Part shown: positions 1-10,367 of the stretch, one piece after another
Numbering within the stretch: the first letter of the stretch is position 1
Layout: each line of letters starts with the position of its first letter
Notes under the pieces: generated by a model
Told to the model about the DNA's origin: nothing
The model's input: the letters and a program-made list of their open reading frames with translations, nothing else
Database searches by the model: none
Made by a program: the position numbers and the translations under genes
Assembly: GCF_012396235.1 (NCBI RefSeq)
Contig: NZ_JAAXPA010000039.1
Location: 1-64,000, forward strand
Direction of reading: 5' to 3'
From: Rhodococcus opacus
Lineage (GTDB): Bacteria; Actinomycetota; Actinomycetes; Mycobacteriales; Mycobacteriaceae
DNA length: 64,000 nucleotides

Positions 1-2
1 CC

Positions 3-80
3 GCTTACGGCATGCGCAACGAGGCCGTCATCGCCTACCTCTCCGACCACGTCGACACCGCCCGCCTGCCGAACCCGTGA
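3..80 (+). CDS. 3' end of an unidentified gene
   Basis: An open frame enters from the left edge and ends at TGA 78-80, encoding the last 25 residues (ending TARLPNP). The tail contains the short run AYGMRNEAVIAYL. I do not recognise the family. The next identifiable sequence is a truncated IS256 transposase, so this may be the tail of another mobile-element gene, but nothing here proves that. Confidence 0.3.
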   Translation, partial: AYGMRNEAVIAYLSDHVDTARLPNP

Positions 81-510
81 CAGTTCAGGCGTCACCTCGC
101 ACACGTTCGCGCGAACATGTGCGCTTTTGCCAAGTTCTGGCTCGCCGTCCTGACGGAAATCCGCAACCGCGGCGTCGCAGATGTGTGCATCGCCGTCTGT
201 GACGGGCTCAAGGGGCTGCCCGAAGCAATCACGACCGTGTGGCCACTGACGGTAGTGCAGACCTGCCTGATTCATCTGCTCCGCAACACCTTCCGGTATG
301 CGTCCCGTCAGTACTGGGACGAGATGTCACGCGACCTGCGGCCGATCTCCCCCGAGCACTGCGTGCAGGGAGGTGCCCCCACCGCCGTAAACGAACCAGC
401 GGCCAAGGAACAGTTCACCGAGTTCGCCAGCAAATGGGGACCAAAGTATCCGGCGATCGTCCGACTGTGGGACAACGCGTGGAGCGAGTTCGTGCCGTTC
501 CTCGACTACG

Positions 511-529
511 GAGCCTGTTGCAGAATGCG
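511..529 (+). repeat. Left terminal inverted repeat of the IS1182 element
   Basis: The sequence GAGCCTGTTGCAGAATGCG matches the reverse complement of 2235-2253 at 17 of 19 positions. It directly follows the TACG target duplication. Confidence 0.9.
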
Positions 530-572
530 TGTCGTCGGGACCGTTCGTGACGCTCGTCTGGGAAAATTGGGT

Positions 573-2149
573 ATGGCCAAGGGATATCGTCCGGTGTTGC
601 GCGATCAGGTGTTCCTTTTGCCTCCGGATATGCGGGAATGGCTTCCTGCGGATCATCTTGTCTGGTTTCTGTTGGAGACGATCGAGGTGCTCGATACCAG
701 CGAGTTCGACCGGCGTCGTCGCCGTGGTGGGGTGGGCGCGGCCGGTTACGACCCGCGGATGCTGCTGGGACTTCTGATCTATGCTTACTGCAAGGGGATT
801 CGATCCTCGCGGCAGATTGAACGGTTGTGCTCGACCGATGTCGCGTTCCGGGTGCTGTGCGCGCAAGACGTCCCCGACCATTGCACGATCGCGCGGTTCC
901 GGCCGAGGGCCAGGACGCGTTCACCGGGTTGTTCACGCAGGTACTGCTGATCGCCGGCCACGCCGGCCTGGGGCACTTCGGAACGGTCGCAATCGATGGC
1001 ACCAAGATCGCCGCGAACGCATCGATCGACGCCAACCGCGGGCACGAGTGGCTGAGCGAGCAGGTCACTCGCATGGTTACCGAAGCCGAACAGACCGACG
1101 CCACCGAGAACATCCGCGCTGCACAACGTGCACATGATGACGGTGATCGAATTCCTGCCCGGCTGATGGACCAGAGCAGTCGTGCACGGCGGATCCGTCA
1201 AGCGGCCGACGAGGTGGCCGCACAATTGAACCGCCAGCGCATCAACGAGGATGAGCGTGATGCAGCGGCGCGGGTACGGTTGGCGAAATCTCGAGCGGGT
1301 GAACCTGTGGTCGGTCGTATCCCGGACGGACCGCACCGGCTCGCGGAAGCACGCGCCCACCTGGCACGTGAAATCGCTACTCACCAGTCGAAACTCGAGC
1401 GGCGCGCCGCACTGATCGCCGCGGGGAAGAAACCGATGGGCGCCCCACCTGTTCCGCTGGAACAGCACTCACGAATCATCCGCGCCCGACGAGTCGTCGA
1501 AGCCGCATTGGCAGCCGAACACACAGCTTCCGCCACGAAGCCTGGGAAACGTGTATTGCCGAAGACGGTGGCCAATACCACCGATCCACAATCACGGTTA
1601 ATGCCGACCAGGCGCGGATTCCTCCAGGGCTACAACGCTCAACTCGCCGTTACCAGCGATCAGATCATCGCGGCCGTACAGATTGGTCAGAGTCCCAATG
1701 ACATTGCATCCCTTGTACCGATGATGGAGGCAAGTGGGCGCGCCGCCGCGATGCTGCACACCGATACCGGCCGGCCTGAACACGTCATCGGTGTCGTCCT
1801 CGCTGACGCCGGATACTGCAGTGACAGCAACCTTTCTGCGCCCGGACCAGAGCGGCTAATCGCGTTGAACAAGACACGCGACCACGTGAAGGCGGTTATA
1901 GAACAGCCCGTGACAGGACCACCTCCGGAAGGTGCGAGCCCGAGACAGGCGATGTCGCATCGGCTACGCACGCCAGAAGGATCCCGTCTCTACAAGCGCC
2001 GCGGGGCCACCGTCGAACCCGGCATCGGCAACCTGAAGAAGGTCCTCGACCGATTCTCCGGCCGTGGTCTGAACAGCGCCCTCGGCGAGCTCAACCTCGC
2101 GGCCAGCGCATTCAACCTGATGAAGATCCACCGAGCAACGGCCAGCTGA
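573..2149 (+). pseudogene. IS1182-family transposase, frameshifted
   Basis: The N-terminal part from ATG 573 (MAKGYRPVLRDQ, then the DUF772-type region with YDPRMLLGLLIYAYCKG) runs to CTIARFR near 900. The rest continues one frame away with AEGQDAFTGLF. Restoring one base near 901 gives a single protein of about 525 residues. The DDE residues appear to be present: Asp in AIDGTKIAANAS, Asp in VLADAGYCSDSN and Glu in VEPGIGNLKK. The catalytic core is thus intact and only the frame is lost. A programmed frameshift is unlikely because this family normally uses one reading frame and no slippery run is seen. Confidence 0.88.
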
Positions 2150-2234
2150 ACGCGCCGGCCGGAACGAGTCGGCAACCTCAGAATCGGCAGCAAACGAAAA
2201 AATCGACTGGACTGCTCCACCTGTTATGTCAGCG

Positions 2235-2253
2235 CGCATTCTGCGACGGGCTC
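2235..2253 (-). repeat. Right terminal inverted repeat of the IS1182 element
   Basis: The reverse complement reads GAGCCCGTCGCAGAATGCG and pairs with 511-529 with two mismatches. The second TACG target-duplication copy (2254-2257) follows immediately. Confidence 0.9.
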
Positions 2254-2504
2254 TACGACCCCGAGATCCGACGGGTCATCTGTTCGACGAACGCGATCGA
2301 GTCCCTCAATGCCCGCTACCGACGGGCGGTCCGGACGAGGGGCCATTTCCCCAGCGAGCAGGCCGCCCTGAAATGCCTGTACCTGGCGACCCGAGCGCTG
2401 GACCCGACGGGAAGGGAAGAGCACGATGGGTGGCGAGGTGGAAGCCGGCTCTCAATGCGTTTGCAATCACGTTCGAAGGCCGAATCACCCCAAGTAAGAA
2501 CTAA

Positions 2505-3050
2505 ACCGATGCGCCAGAGCTAGATCCACCGAAAACCTGACACTCCCGGTGACTACTCGCAGACTGGAGTAGTTGCTGGTCGGGACCTCGCTCACGCAAC
2601 CTCGTGGGTTACCGAGCGTCGTTTATGCGCTCGGCCTTTCCGACAAGTGTGAGGAGGCCCCGGTGTTTTGTGAGCGTACGAGTGGTGGGTTGGATGTGCA
2701 TGCTCGGCGATCACCGTCGCCGAGTCACCGGGCAACGCGGGTGGCTCGCGCAGGGCCACCGGACCGCGGCCGTCGAAGGTGGACGCTCTCGGGGAGTGTC
2801 GGGCACTTGTGTCTTTTTCTCTGGGAATCTCCGAGCAGTTGGGGAGTGGCTGCCGTCGTCCGACAGGTGACGCTATCGGGGGATGATCGCGGTTGCGCGG
2901 ATGGTCCTGTGAGCCCGTGTTCGTTTAGGTGGATGGAGGTCGGGTCGTCGCTGTGTGAGCGTGGGGTGACCTGCGTAAACGGTAGTCGGACCCGTACACT
3001 GTGGGCACCGACCGCAGCGGTAGTCGGCCTGAGCAATGAGGGAGCGAGAG
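2505..3050. other. Gene-free stretch between IS scar and toxin-antitoxin remnant
   Basis: Open frames here (for example 2573-3343 on the plus strand) have Arg/Pro/Gly-rich composition and no recognisable motif, and the longest runs across the real gene at 3051. I see no gene. The last 60 bases carry the Shine-Dalgarno-like GAGGGAG for the 3051 gene. Confidence 0.5.
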
Positions 3051-3389
3051 ATGACCGTCGTCAACATGAAGGTCACCCGACAGAAGCTCATGCAGACCGC
3101 CATCCTGAACAAGGTCGAGCGCGAGCATCTGCCCCTCGACACCGTCCGCGTACGCCGCAGTCTGCAGAGTGTCCGCGAGCATGTGAGTCGCAGCCCGTAC
3201 TTCACCGACGTCCTGGATCGGTGGGAACGAATCGTCGAGGACAACGACGTCGAGACCCTTCGTCAGATCGTCGAGTCGGACGACGAGACCGGGAACGAGA
3301 TGCGCAACCTTTCCCCGCTGCACGTACTGCTGACCGAGGATGAACGAATGCAGGTCCTCGATGATCTGCGTGACGTCGTCCTGAAGTGA
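3051..3389 (+). CDS. Putative antitoxin-like partner of an AbiEii/nucleotidyltransferase-type toxin
   Basis: This 112-residue soluble protein starts at ATG 3051, seven bases after GAGGGAG. It is rich in charged residues, mostly helical in appearance, and has no obvious helix-turn-helix. Its stop codon overlaps the GTG start of the downstream nucleotidyltransferase-like gene (GTGA at 3386-3389), the translational coupling typical of toxin-antitoxin pairs. The identity comes mainly from that position: small proteins of this length commonly precede AbiEii/DUF6036-like genes in actinobacteria. The gene itself is intact while its partner is broken. It could also be an unrelated hypothetical protein. 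Confidence 0.55.
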   Translation: MTVVNMKVTRQKLMQTAILNKVEREHLPLDTVRVRRSLQSVREHVSRSPYFTDVLDRWERIVEDNDVETLRQIVESDDETGNEMRNLSPLHVLLTEDERMQVLDDLRDVVLK

Positions 3390-3805
3390 ACCGCGAGGAG
3401 CTCGAGCAGGTCATCAAGGCAGCCTGCGCGAACCTCGACGAGGGTCAGGTGATTGTCTTCGGCTCCCAGTCGATCCTCGGGATGTAGTGGTACTGCCGAA
3501 GCATTGGGACAACCGGATGGTCGCAGTGAAGGTCGAGGACGGGTCGGAATACGGGCGGACGGGCTTGTCGTCTCGATCCCGTCGACCTGTGTGCGTCCAA
3601 GGCCATCGCTGGTCGCGAGAAGGACCGCGTGTTCGTGGCGACTCTCGTGGAGAACGGGATCGTCACCCCCACCCAGATTCTCGGCCGCATCGACAATTAC
3701 GGTATCGAGTGGCCCGACACCTACGACGCTGACAAGGACGTAGCACTCGGTCGCGCCCGGAACCGGCTCGCCGGCCCCGGGAAATTCGACGACGGCCGCG
3801 GCTGA
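3386..3805 (+). pseudogene. AbiEii/DUF6036-like nucleotidyltransferase toxin, internally deleted and frameshifted
   Basis: The N-terminus starts at GTG 3386 and reads MNREELEQVIKAACANLDEG, then VIVFGSQSILG, the nucleotidyltransferase-like GSQ motif region, before a premature TAG at 3485-3487. The C-terminal half follows in pieces: VVLPKHWDNRMVAVKVEDG in one frame, then LDPVDLCASKAIAGREKDR and FVATLVENGIVTPTQILGR in another, ending at TGA 3803. Between the halves the central segment of the usual protein (about 200 residues) is missing. The product would have no complete active site. Known relatives act as type IV toxins or abortive-infection proteins; this copy is dead. Confidence 0.75.
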
Positions 3806-4039
3806 TCGGGACGAAGCCCCACCGGACCAAGCCTGGACGCTGGAGGTCGCCGCGAACCCTGCGACCGTGGTCGTGTTCGTCGGGGTCCGAGGCTATTGAC
3901 GGAAGTGCCAGGTCCAAGCGATGATTTGGGTATCCCACCTGCGGTGGGGTGAGGGCCCGTCCCTCTGTTGGAGATCACTCATTGGGCAGCACCACAACGG
4001 TCGCTGTCGTCGCGTGTCCGCCAACAGAAAGGGGTTCAC

Positions 4040-4234
4040 ATGGCCCAACCCGAAATTCTCGTCTCGATCGCCTTGGTGATTGCCGCCTGCTTCGTCTTCT
4101 TCGTGACGGCCTGCCTGGTCACCGCCATCCTCATCGTTATCCTCACCGGCAGCACCGCCGGTCTCCGCGACTTTGCGAAGGTGATCGTCGCCCTCGGCCG
4201 GGTGATCCGGTTCTGGTTCCGGTTCGGCAACTGA
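4040..4234 (+). CDS. Small single-gene membrane protein (64 aa)
   Basis: ATG 4040 follows AGAAAGGGG with good spacing. The protein has one long hydrophobic segment, or a tight hairpin of two, spanning about residues 6-36 (VSIALVIAACFVFFVTACL then VTAILIVILTG). A short amphipathic C-terminal region is rich in Arg, Phe and Trp (VIRFWFRFGN). A strong hairpin follows 21 bases after the stop. It looks like an independently transcribed small membrane protein of unknown function. The hydrophobic helix plus basic tail resembles type I toxins or small regulators of membrane complexes, but no family is recognised. Confidence 0.6.
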   Translation: MAQPEILVSIALVIAACFVFFVTACLVTAILIVILTGSTAGLRDFAKVIVALGRVIRFWFRFGN

Positions 4235-4255
4235 CCCGCGCGAGGCTTCAAACGC

Positions 4256-4292
4256 GAGGACAGTCCCCGGCCTCGGGCCGGGGACTGTCCTC
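4256..4292 (+). terminator. Perfect 17-bp hairpin terminator
   Basis: Arms 4256-4272 and 4276-4292 are perfectly complementary around a TCG loop and are followed by ATTCGAATTTT. The position just after the 64-aa gene fits an intrinsic terminator. Confidence 0.85.
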
Positions 4293-4940
4293 ATTCGAAT
4301 TTTCGCCTATCCGTGTTTCCGCGTTTCGGTTCCTGGGTTCTCATGTGCGTCGGATGGTCGCGGGCGTCATCGTCGACTGCGTTCGCGGCGAGCCGTGGAT
4401 GTTATCCGGGTGGATCACCTGGTGGACGTGCAGGCCGGCGATCTCGTGCAGGTCATGTCCCAGCAGGGTGGCGAACGTCGGTTTGACGTCGAGCAGGCGC
4501 GACTGGGCGGGCGTGAGAATCGGAATAGGACTGCGCGCCAACCGGAACCGGTACCTTCCCGCTCAGCGCGCCGCCGTCCGCCGGGGTCGGTGTGTGCGGA
4601 TGTTCGGCTCCGCATTTCGCGGTGGCTGGTTCAGCCCGCGCGGCGACGGCGGGGCAGGTTCGCCATCAGGGTGTCTCATTCGCCGAACCGGTCCGGTTCC
4701 CGGTCGCGCTGATGCGGGGGCGGTCCTAGCGAGGACGTCATGGCGGCGGCAGGCGATGCATGTCTGGGTCGACGCGCCCAAGGGGGGCCGGCGAGCGGCC
4801 GGGCGCCATCGCTATCAGCTGATCGGTGAGGCTCGGTGACGGGAGGGAGTCGCCCCGCAGATGATGCTCGAGGTCGATTTCGGCGGCCCCGGGCGTGTCC
4901 GAGCCTCACGGACCGAGTGGTCTTTGGCGGCGTGCCGTGG
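4293..4940. other. Stretch without a supportable gene
   Basis: The minus strand shows short broken frames (4341-4541 containing DVKPTFATLLGHDLHEIAG, and 4563-4781 containing QTCIACRRHD) that could be a degenerate gene of unknown type. No family is recognised and no intact start and stop with a ribosome-binding site is seen. I treat this as decayed DNA. Confidence 0.4.
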
Positions 4941-5246
4941 TCAGTGGCCGGTGAGGGTGTGGTCGGTGTCGATGTGGACGTCGAGGTGGACGCCGACCTT
5001 GCTGCCGAGGTTGACCAGGGCGTCGAGGGAGAACTTGCTCAGTTTGCCGCGGTGCAGGTCCGAGATCCGCGGTTGGGTGACGCCGAGGTTGTCGGCGGCC
5101 ACGGCCTGGGACCAGCCGAAACGGTCGATCTGTGCGCGGATCGCGGTCATCAGGTCGGCGCGCAGCTGCCGGTTGTAGGCCTCGCCGGGGGTGTCACTGA
5201 TCGCCTCCCACACGGAGGTGGTTTCGGTAATGTCTTTGTCGGTCAT
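4941..5246 (-). CDS. XRE/HigA-type antitoxin
   Basis: This 101-residue protein starts at ATG 5246 (MTDKDITETTSVWEA). It carries a helix-turn-helix of the XRE type at about residues 45-75: FGWSQAVAADNLGVTQPRI, then SDLHRGKLSKFSLDALVNL. It is the second gene of an operon; its ATG overlaps the stop of the toxin gene (ATGA, 5243-5246). The toxin-before-antitoxin order is that of HigBA modules. By family knowledge the protein neutralises the toxin and represses the operon. An upstream in-frame start at 5429 would run into the toxin gene and is rejected. Confidence 0.87.
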   Translation of the reverse strand: MTDKDITETTSVWEAISDTPGEAYNRQLRADLMTAIRAQIDRFGWSQAVAADNLGVTQPRISDLHRGKLSKFSLDALVNLGSKVGVHLDVHIDTDHTLTGH

Positions 5247-5593
5247 GATGTCTCCTGTGCGTATGCCTGGGCTGCCTTGTAGCGGCGTCGGCCGAGGTTG
5301 ATGTCTGCTTTCGAGGTCTTCTGTGTCTTTTTGTGGAAGCAGTGCAGTACGTAGATCGCCTCGCCGAACTGGGCGACGTAGAACGTTCGGAAGGCGCCGT
5401 CCGGAGTGCGGACCCGGATCTCGCGGCATCCGGGCCCGACGTCCTTCATCGGTTTCCAGTCGTCCGGATCGAGCCCCTGTTGGGCCCGGCCGAGTTGGTA
5501 GCCGAGATCGTCCTGTGCGGCGGCGGGCAGATCGCGCAGGTCGTCGAGTGCGCTACCCACCCATCGGATCGGTTTCTCGTCGCCTCGGTTCAC
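5243..5593 (-). CDS. HigB/Gp49-like (DUF891) toxin
   Basis: This 116-residue RelE-superfamily protein has the family pattern: an N-terminal helix (SALDDLRDLPAAAQDDLGYQL), a beta-sheet core with CREIRVRTPDGAFRTFYVAQ, then IYVLHCFHKKTQKTSKADIN with basic residues typical of ribosome-dependent mRNA interferases. It ends with a conserved helix (RRRYKAAQAYA). The start is GTG 5593, lying within GGGAGGTGAAC, so spacing to a ribosome-binding site is poor and the start is somewhat uncertain. It is coupled to the antitoxin by a 4-base overlap and appears intact. Confidence 0.85.
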   Translation of the reverse strand: MNRGDEKPIRWVGSALDDLRDLPAAAQDDLGYQLGRAQQGLDPDDWKPMKDVGPGCREIRVRTPDGAFRTFYVAQFGEAIYVLHCFHKKTQKTSKADINLGRRRYKAAQAYAQETS

Positions 5594-5600
5594 CTCCCTA

Positions 5601-5622
5601 GGTTATATCAGTACGAATATAT
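5601..5622 (-). promoter_or_regulatory. AT-rich putative promoter/operator of the higBA-like operon
   Basis: A locally AT-rich island (TTATATCAGTACGAATATAT) with imperfect dyad symmetry (TATAT...ATATA) lies directly upstream of the toxin start. It is the only such island nearby. A role as promoter and HigA autorepression site is an inference from position. Confidence 0.35.
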
Positions 5623-5789
5623 GCTGTTGTGTGAGGTGGAGGTCCGAAGGTGTTGCGCGTCGTTGAAGGTGACGACGATGCGGTGCGAGAACGGCCCCGC
5701 TCGGGGGTGGTGGGCGTGGCCGTGGTGGGCGTGGTGACGGGGTGGTCGTCAGGTTGACGCGGTGGTGGTCGGGTTGATGGGGGTCGGGT

Positions 5790-6216
5790 TCAGTCCGCGG
5801 CGATCTCGCTGAGGCGGTGCGGGCGGCCTTCTCGTCGACGATGGCGTGGTCGGCGGCGAAGGCGGCGGTAAGCGCGTGCAATGCGAGGTTGTTCACCGCG
5901 CGCGGGTGTCCGCGTGAGGCGCCCACGGATGAGCCCGATCGCGTCGTCGGAGAACAGGGTGTCGTCGCGGCCGGCGATGCGACAGTGGTGACGGATGTAG
6001 TCGGCGGTGTCGGCTGCGCTCATCCCGGCGATCGTGTAGCGCACGGCGATGCGCTGGTCCAGCGCGGCGAGCACACCGAGTCGGAGGCGGTGCCGCAGGG
6101 TAGGTTGGCCGACCAGCACGACCGCGAACGGGGACCGAAGAGTCCATCTCGTGGTTGGTGAGCAGGCGGATCGCTTCGAGCTGGTGGTTTCCGATGCGTT
6201 GCTGCTTCTGGTTCAT
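5790..6216 (-). pseudogene. ExeA/TniB-like transposition ATPase, fragment
   Basis: Pieces of one AAA ATPase in several frames are recognisable: RIGNHQLEAIRLLTNHEMDS (to about 6145), VLVGQPTLRHRLRLGVLAAL followed by QRIAVRYTIAGMSAADT, and after another frameshift RGHPRAVNNLALHALTAAF, ending SEIAAD. The N-terminal Walker A half is absent, with sequence joining straight to the transposase fragment at about 6220. These ATPases accompany IS21-like/Mu-type transposases and assist target choice. Two frameshifts plus the N-terminal deletion make it non-functional. Confidence 0.75.
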
Positions 6217-6225
6217 GAGCTGAAG

Positions 6226-6817
6226 TCACACGAACATGTGCCGCGAGTACACGGCGGTGAAGATCAGCGCATGCACCTTGCGGCGCCGCCCGGTCTCCGG
6301 ATCGGTCAGATAGCCGAGGTAGCCGAAGTCGATCTGGCATTCACTGCCGGGATCGCCGTCGACGACGCGGACGGTGGTGTCCCTGCGGCCGAAACCGCAC
6401 CGCTCGGTGGCGAATCGGTGCAACGTCCGATACAGCCGCCACGCAGCCCTGGCGGGCCAGCAGGGTTTCGATCTTGGTGATCGTCAGCGGCGGATGGTTC
6501 CCGTCGCCGGCCACCCACGCGGTGATCTGGCCCTCGAACACCAGCAGCCGGTCCCAGGCGGACCCGTGCCCGCTCGGGCGCGCCGGGCGCACCGCCTCGA
6601 TCACCGCACCGATCAGCCCGTCGTCGAGGGCCTCGACACCGTCGGTGCGCTGCAGCCCCGCGGCCTGGGCGGCCTCGACATACCGCCGCGCCGTCTTGCG
6701 GTCCACCCCGCAGTGCGCCGCGATCGTGCGCAGCCCCGGTGGCCGGGACCCGGCCACCCCGAGCCAGACCCGGAGCACTTCCTTGACTTCGTTCACGTTG
6801 ACCTCCCGAAAAGCCAT
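6226..6817 (-). pseudogene. IS21-like (IstA) transposase, truncated and frameshifted
   Basis: The N-terminus from ATG 6817 (MAFREVNVNEVKEVLRVWLG) contains a helix-turn-helix (RTIAAHCGVDRKTARRYVEA) typical of IS21-type transposases. Near 6440 the frame changes, and RFATERCGFGRRDTTVRVVD then CQIDFGYLGYLTDPETGRR follow, containing the first catalytic Asp of the DDE core. The gene stops after VYSRHMFV; the remaining catalytic domain is deleted and the sequence joins the ATPase fragment. The upstream repeated motif at 6900-6968 probably belongs to the element's end. Confidence 0.8.
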
Positions 6818-6899
6818 GCCCGTCCGCCTTCGTGACCGGGGATACCGACACGACGATCAAACGAGTCATCCGACGAGACTCCGGCACGACGCGCCGGGT

Positions 6900-6968
6900 G
6901 GTCCCATGACTGGCAATCCGAGTGGTCCCATGAGGTTGCCAGAAATCAGGCCAGGACGGTCCCATGCT
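6900..6968 (-). repeat. Triplicated GGTCCCATG motif at an IS21-like element end
   Basis: GGTCCCATG(A/C) occurs at 6900-6909, 6924-6933 and 6959-6968, each followed after 1-4 bases by a GGCA or GCCA core. IS21-family ends carry multiple short repeats bound by the transposase. Location just upstream of the istA-like start supports this reading. No matching set is visible at the other end, consistent with truncation. Confidence 0.5.
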
Positions 6969-6986
6969 CATGGCAGGCGACAGTGT

Positions 6987-7871
6987 TCACGGGACTGGGG
7001 CATCGACCCACTCCCGGTAGAACGGCGGCATCTCGGATGCCTTTCCGCGGAAGCTGGGTGGGCGCTTGTCGAGGAAGGCGCGCACGCCGTCGGCCCCGTC
7101 GGCGATGCTGGTGTAGAACATGGCCAGGGAATCGACGCGATGAGCTTCTACCGGGTGCGGCGCTGCGGAATTGCGCAGCATCATCTGGCGCATGAGTGCC
7201 ACCGACACCGGCGACCGGTCGCGTGTCCACGCGTCCGCCAGCGCTCGTGCCGCACCGAGCAGCGCATCGGGTTCGTAAACGGCCTGCGCCAGCCCGACTG
7301 CGTGTGCGGCGTCGGCGTCGAGGATGTCGGCCCGGTACACCAGATCGAGTGCCGCGGGCATGCCGACGAGCCGGGGCAGAAACCACGTCGAGCACGCTTC
7401 CGGCACGATCCCGAGTTTGCCGAACACCAGCCCGAACCGCGCCCTGTTCGACAACAGACGCGCGTCCATCGCCAACGTCATGGTCGCTCCGATCCCGACG
7501 GCCGCACCGTTGATCGCGGCGATCACCGGTTTCCGGCAGCCGTGGATCGCAAGAGTGACACGGCCACCGGTATCGCGGATCCGGCGCAGCCCCGGGTCGC
7601 CGAGATCGTGCATGTCGGCGAGGGACGGCGTCTTCGACTCGTCGAGACCGAACACGTTTCCTTCGCTCGACAGGTCCATGCCGGCGCAGAACGCGCGTCC
7701 CTCCCCGGTGACGATCACCGCTCGGACCTCGTCGTTATCGTTCACCGACACGAAGGTGTGCTCGAGTTCGTCGGCCATCTCGACGGTGAATGCGTTGAGG
7801 TGGTCGGAACGGTCGAGCACGACAGTGAGGATGCCGTCCTCGATCTCGTGGCGGATGGTCGTGTCTTCCAT
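6987..7871 (-). CDS. Enoyl-CoA hydratase/isomerase (crotonase) family protein
   Basis: A 294-residue crotonase with the family landmarks in order: VVLDRSDHLNAFTVEM at about 17-32, the oxyanion-hole loop GEGRAFCAGMDL at about 56-67, and NGAAVGIGATMTLAMDARL at about 120-138, followed by FGLVFGKLGIVPEACSTWFL. The acidic residue of PEACS sits where hydratases place a catalytic Glu. It acts on an acyl-CoA substrate in the cytosol; the substrate is not readable from sequence. It is the last gene of a three-gene minus-strand operon behind the nitronate monooxygenase-like gene (20-base gap). Confidence 0.9.
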   Translation of the reverse strand: MEDTTIRHEIEDGILTVVLDRSDHLNAFTVEMADELEHTFVSVNDNDEVRAVIVTGEGRAFCAGMDLSSEGNVFGLDESKTPSLADMHDLGDPGLRRIRDTGGRVTLAIHGCRKPVIAAINGAAVGIGATMTLAMDARLLSNRARFGLVFGKLGIVPEACSTWFLPRLVGMPAALDLVYRADILDADAAHAVGLAQAVYEPDALLGAARALADAWTRDRSPVSVALMRQMMLRNSAAPHPVEAHRVDSLAMFYTSIADGADGVRAFLDKRPPSFRGKASEMPPFYREWVDAPVP

Positions 7872-7891
7872 GATTGTTCCTTGCCTACATG

Positions 7892-9768
<1,877 letters not shown>

Positions 9769-9890
9769 GTCGGTACCTCTTTCCTGGGTTCTGCTCGTGC
9801 CACGTGCCGTGCCCTCCGTCGAAGGACGATTGACCCGTACGGGTGGTGTGAGCCCAGTCTCGCGACGTGCGCTGTGGTGCGGGTGTCCCA

Positions 9891-9908
9891 CAACGCAACA
9901 GTGCGTTG
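9891..9908. promoter_or_regulatory. Palindromic operator candidate CAACGCA-N4-TGCGTTG
   Basis: Perfect 7-bp arms (9891-9897 and 9902-9908) flank ACAG in the divergent region between the SMP-30 operon and the truncated acyl-CoA synthetase. The shape suits a dimeric regulator. No adjacent regulator gene shares the operon, so the binding protein is unknown. Confidence 0.5.
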
Positions 9909-10017
9909 CAGAGCGGCGTGTGGATCGGGGTGCTGTCGCGAATTCGGACGGTATGCAGGGCGGTTCGGCATGGACGCTGGTCGCGCGCTCACCCACCGGA
10001 TCCGGAGGAATACCGCC

Positions 10018-10227
10018 ATGCTCACCACGATGATGGAGCGTCCACTGCTGACCAGCTCGCTGCTGTGGCACGCCGAGAACGTCTTCGCCGACCGGGTCGG
10101 GGTTTCGTGCGACGCCGGCCGCGGCGACCGGGAGTTCACCTACCGCGATCTCGGCGCGGCCACCCCTGTCGCGACAACGGTCGTTGCCACTCGGTGCCGA
10201 CTAGGTACTTGGTGTTGGCCGCATTAA
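10018..10227 (+). pseudogene. 5' fragment of an AMP-dependent acyl-CoA synthetase
   Basis: A proper start (ATG 10018 after GGAGGAA) begins MLTTMMERPLLTSSLLWHAE then REFTYRDLGA, the N-terminus of a medium/long-chain acyl-CoA synthetase of about 540 residues. Similarity ends near 10165 and unrelated codons follow to TGA 10227. Sequence from about 10170 to 10367 reads in no convincing frame. The deletion removed more than 90% of the enzyme while leaving promoter and start, so a short useless peptide may still be made. Confidence 0.75.
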
Positions 10228-10367
10228 TGGCGAAGTCGTAACTGCACCGCCCTCCGGCGAGGTTACCGCGCCAGCCGTTGACGCTGTGCCCGACCAACCG
10301 CCACCGTTCGTCGTGGTTACGTCAACCGATTCGTGTGTCCGGATGTCTGTTGATCCGACGGATTCGA

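Larger units (their letters stand above)
511..2253 (+). mobile_element. IS1182-family insertion sequence, 1743 bp
   Basis: The boundaries come from the sequence. Imperfect terminal inverted repeats (17 of 19 positions match) lie at 511-529 and 2235-2253, and the flanks carry a 4-bp direct repeat TACG at 507-510 and 2254-2257. Removing the element and one TACG restores the reading frame of the interrupted IS256 transposase. A 4-bp target duplication is usual for this family. The single transposase gene inside is frameshifted, so the copy is probably not autonomously active. Confidence 0.92.
117..2504 (+). pseudogene. IS256-family transposase, 5'-truncated and split by an IS1182 element
   Basis: Two blocks of one mutator-type (IS256) transposase are present. 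The left block (about 123-510) carries the runs KFWLAVLTEIRNRGV and QTCLIHLLRN. The right block (from 2258) carries ICSTNAIESLNARYRRAVR and, in a different frame, WKPALNAFAITFEGRI. Deleting 511-2257 (the IS1182 element plus one target-site copy) joins the blocks in frame at LDYDPEIRR. The 5' part is missing; a stretch at about 348-380 looks like a roughly 31-bp insertion between RPI and TAVNEP; and a one-base loss near 2400 shifts the C-terminus. Three independent lesions show a dead copy that was the landing site for the inner element. Confidence 0.9.

Noticed and set aside
4836-5282. 148-codon plus-strand frame with many Val/Asp/Gly codons
   Set aside because: It is antisense to the HigA-type antitoxin, whose helix-turn-helix and overlap with the toxin gene are clear.
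5700-5790. GT-rich near-repeats (GTGGGCGTGG, GTCGGGTTGA) that look like a repeat array
   Set aside because: The units are irregular in length and sequence, with no constant spacer; no CRISPR or iteron structure can be supported.
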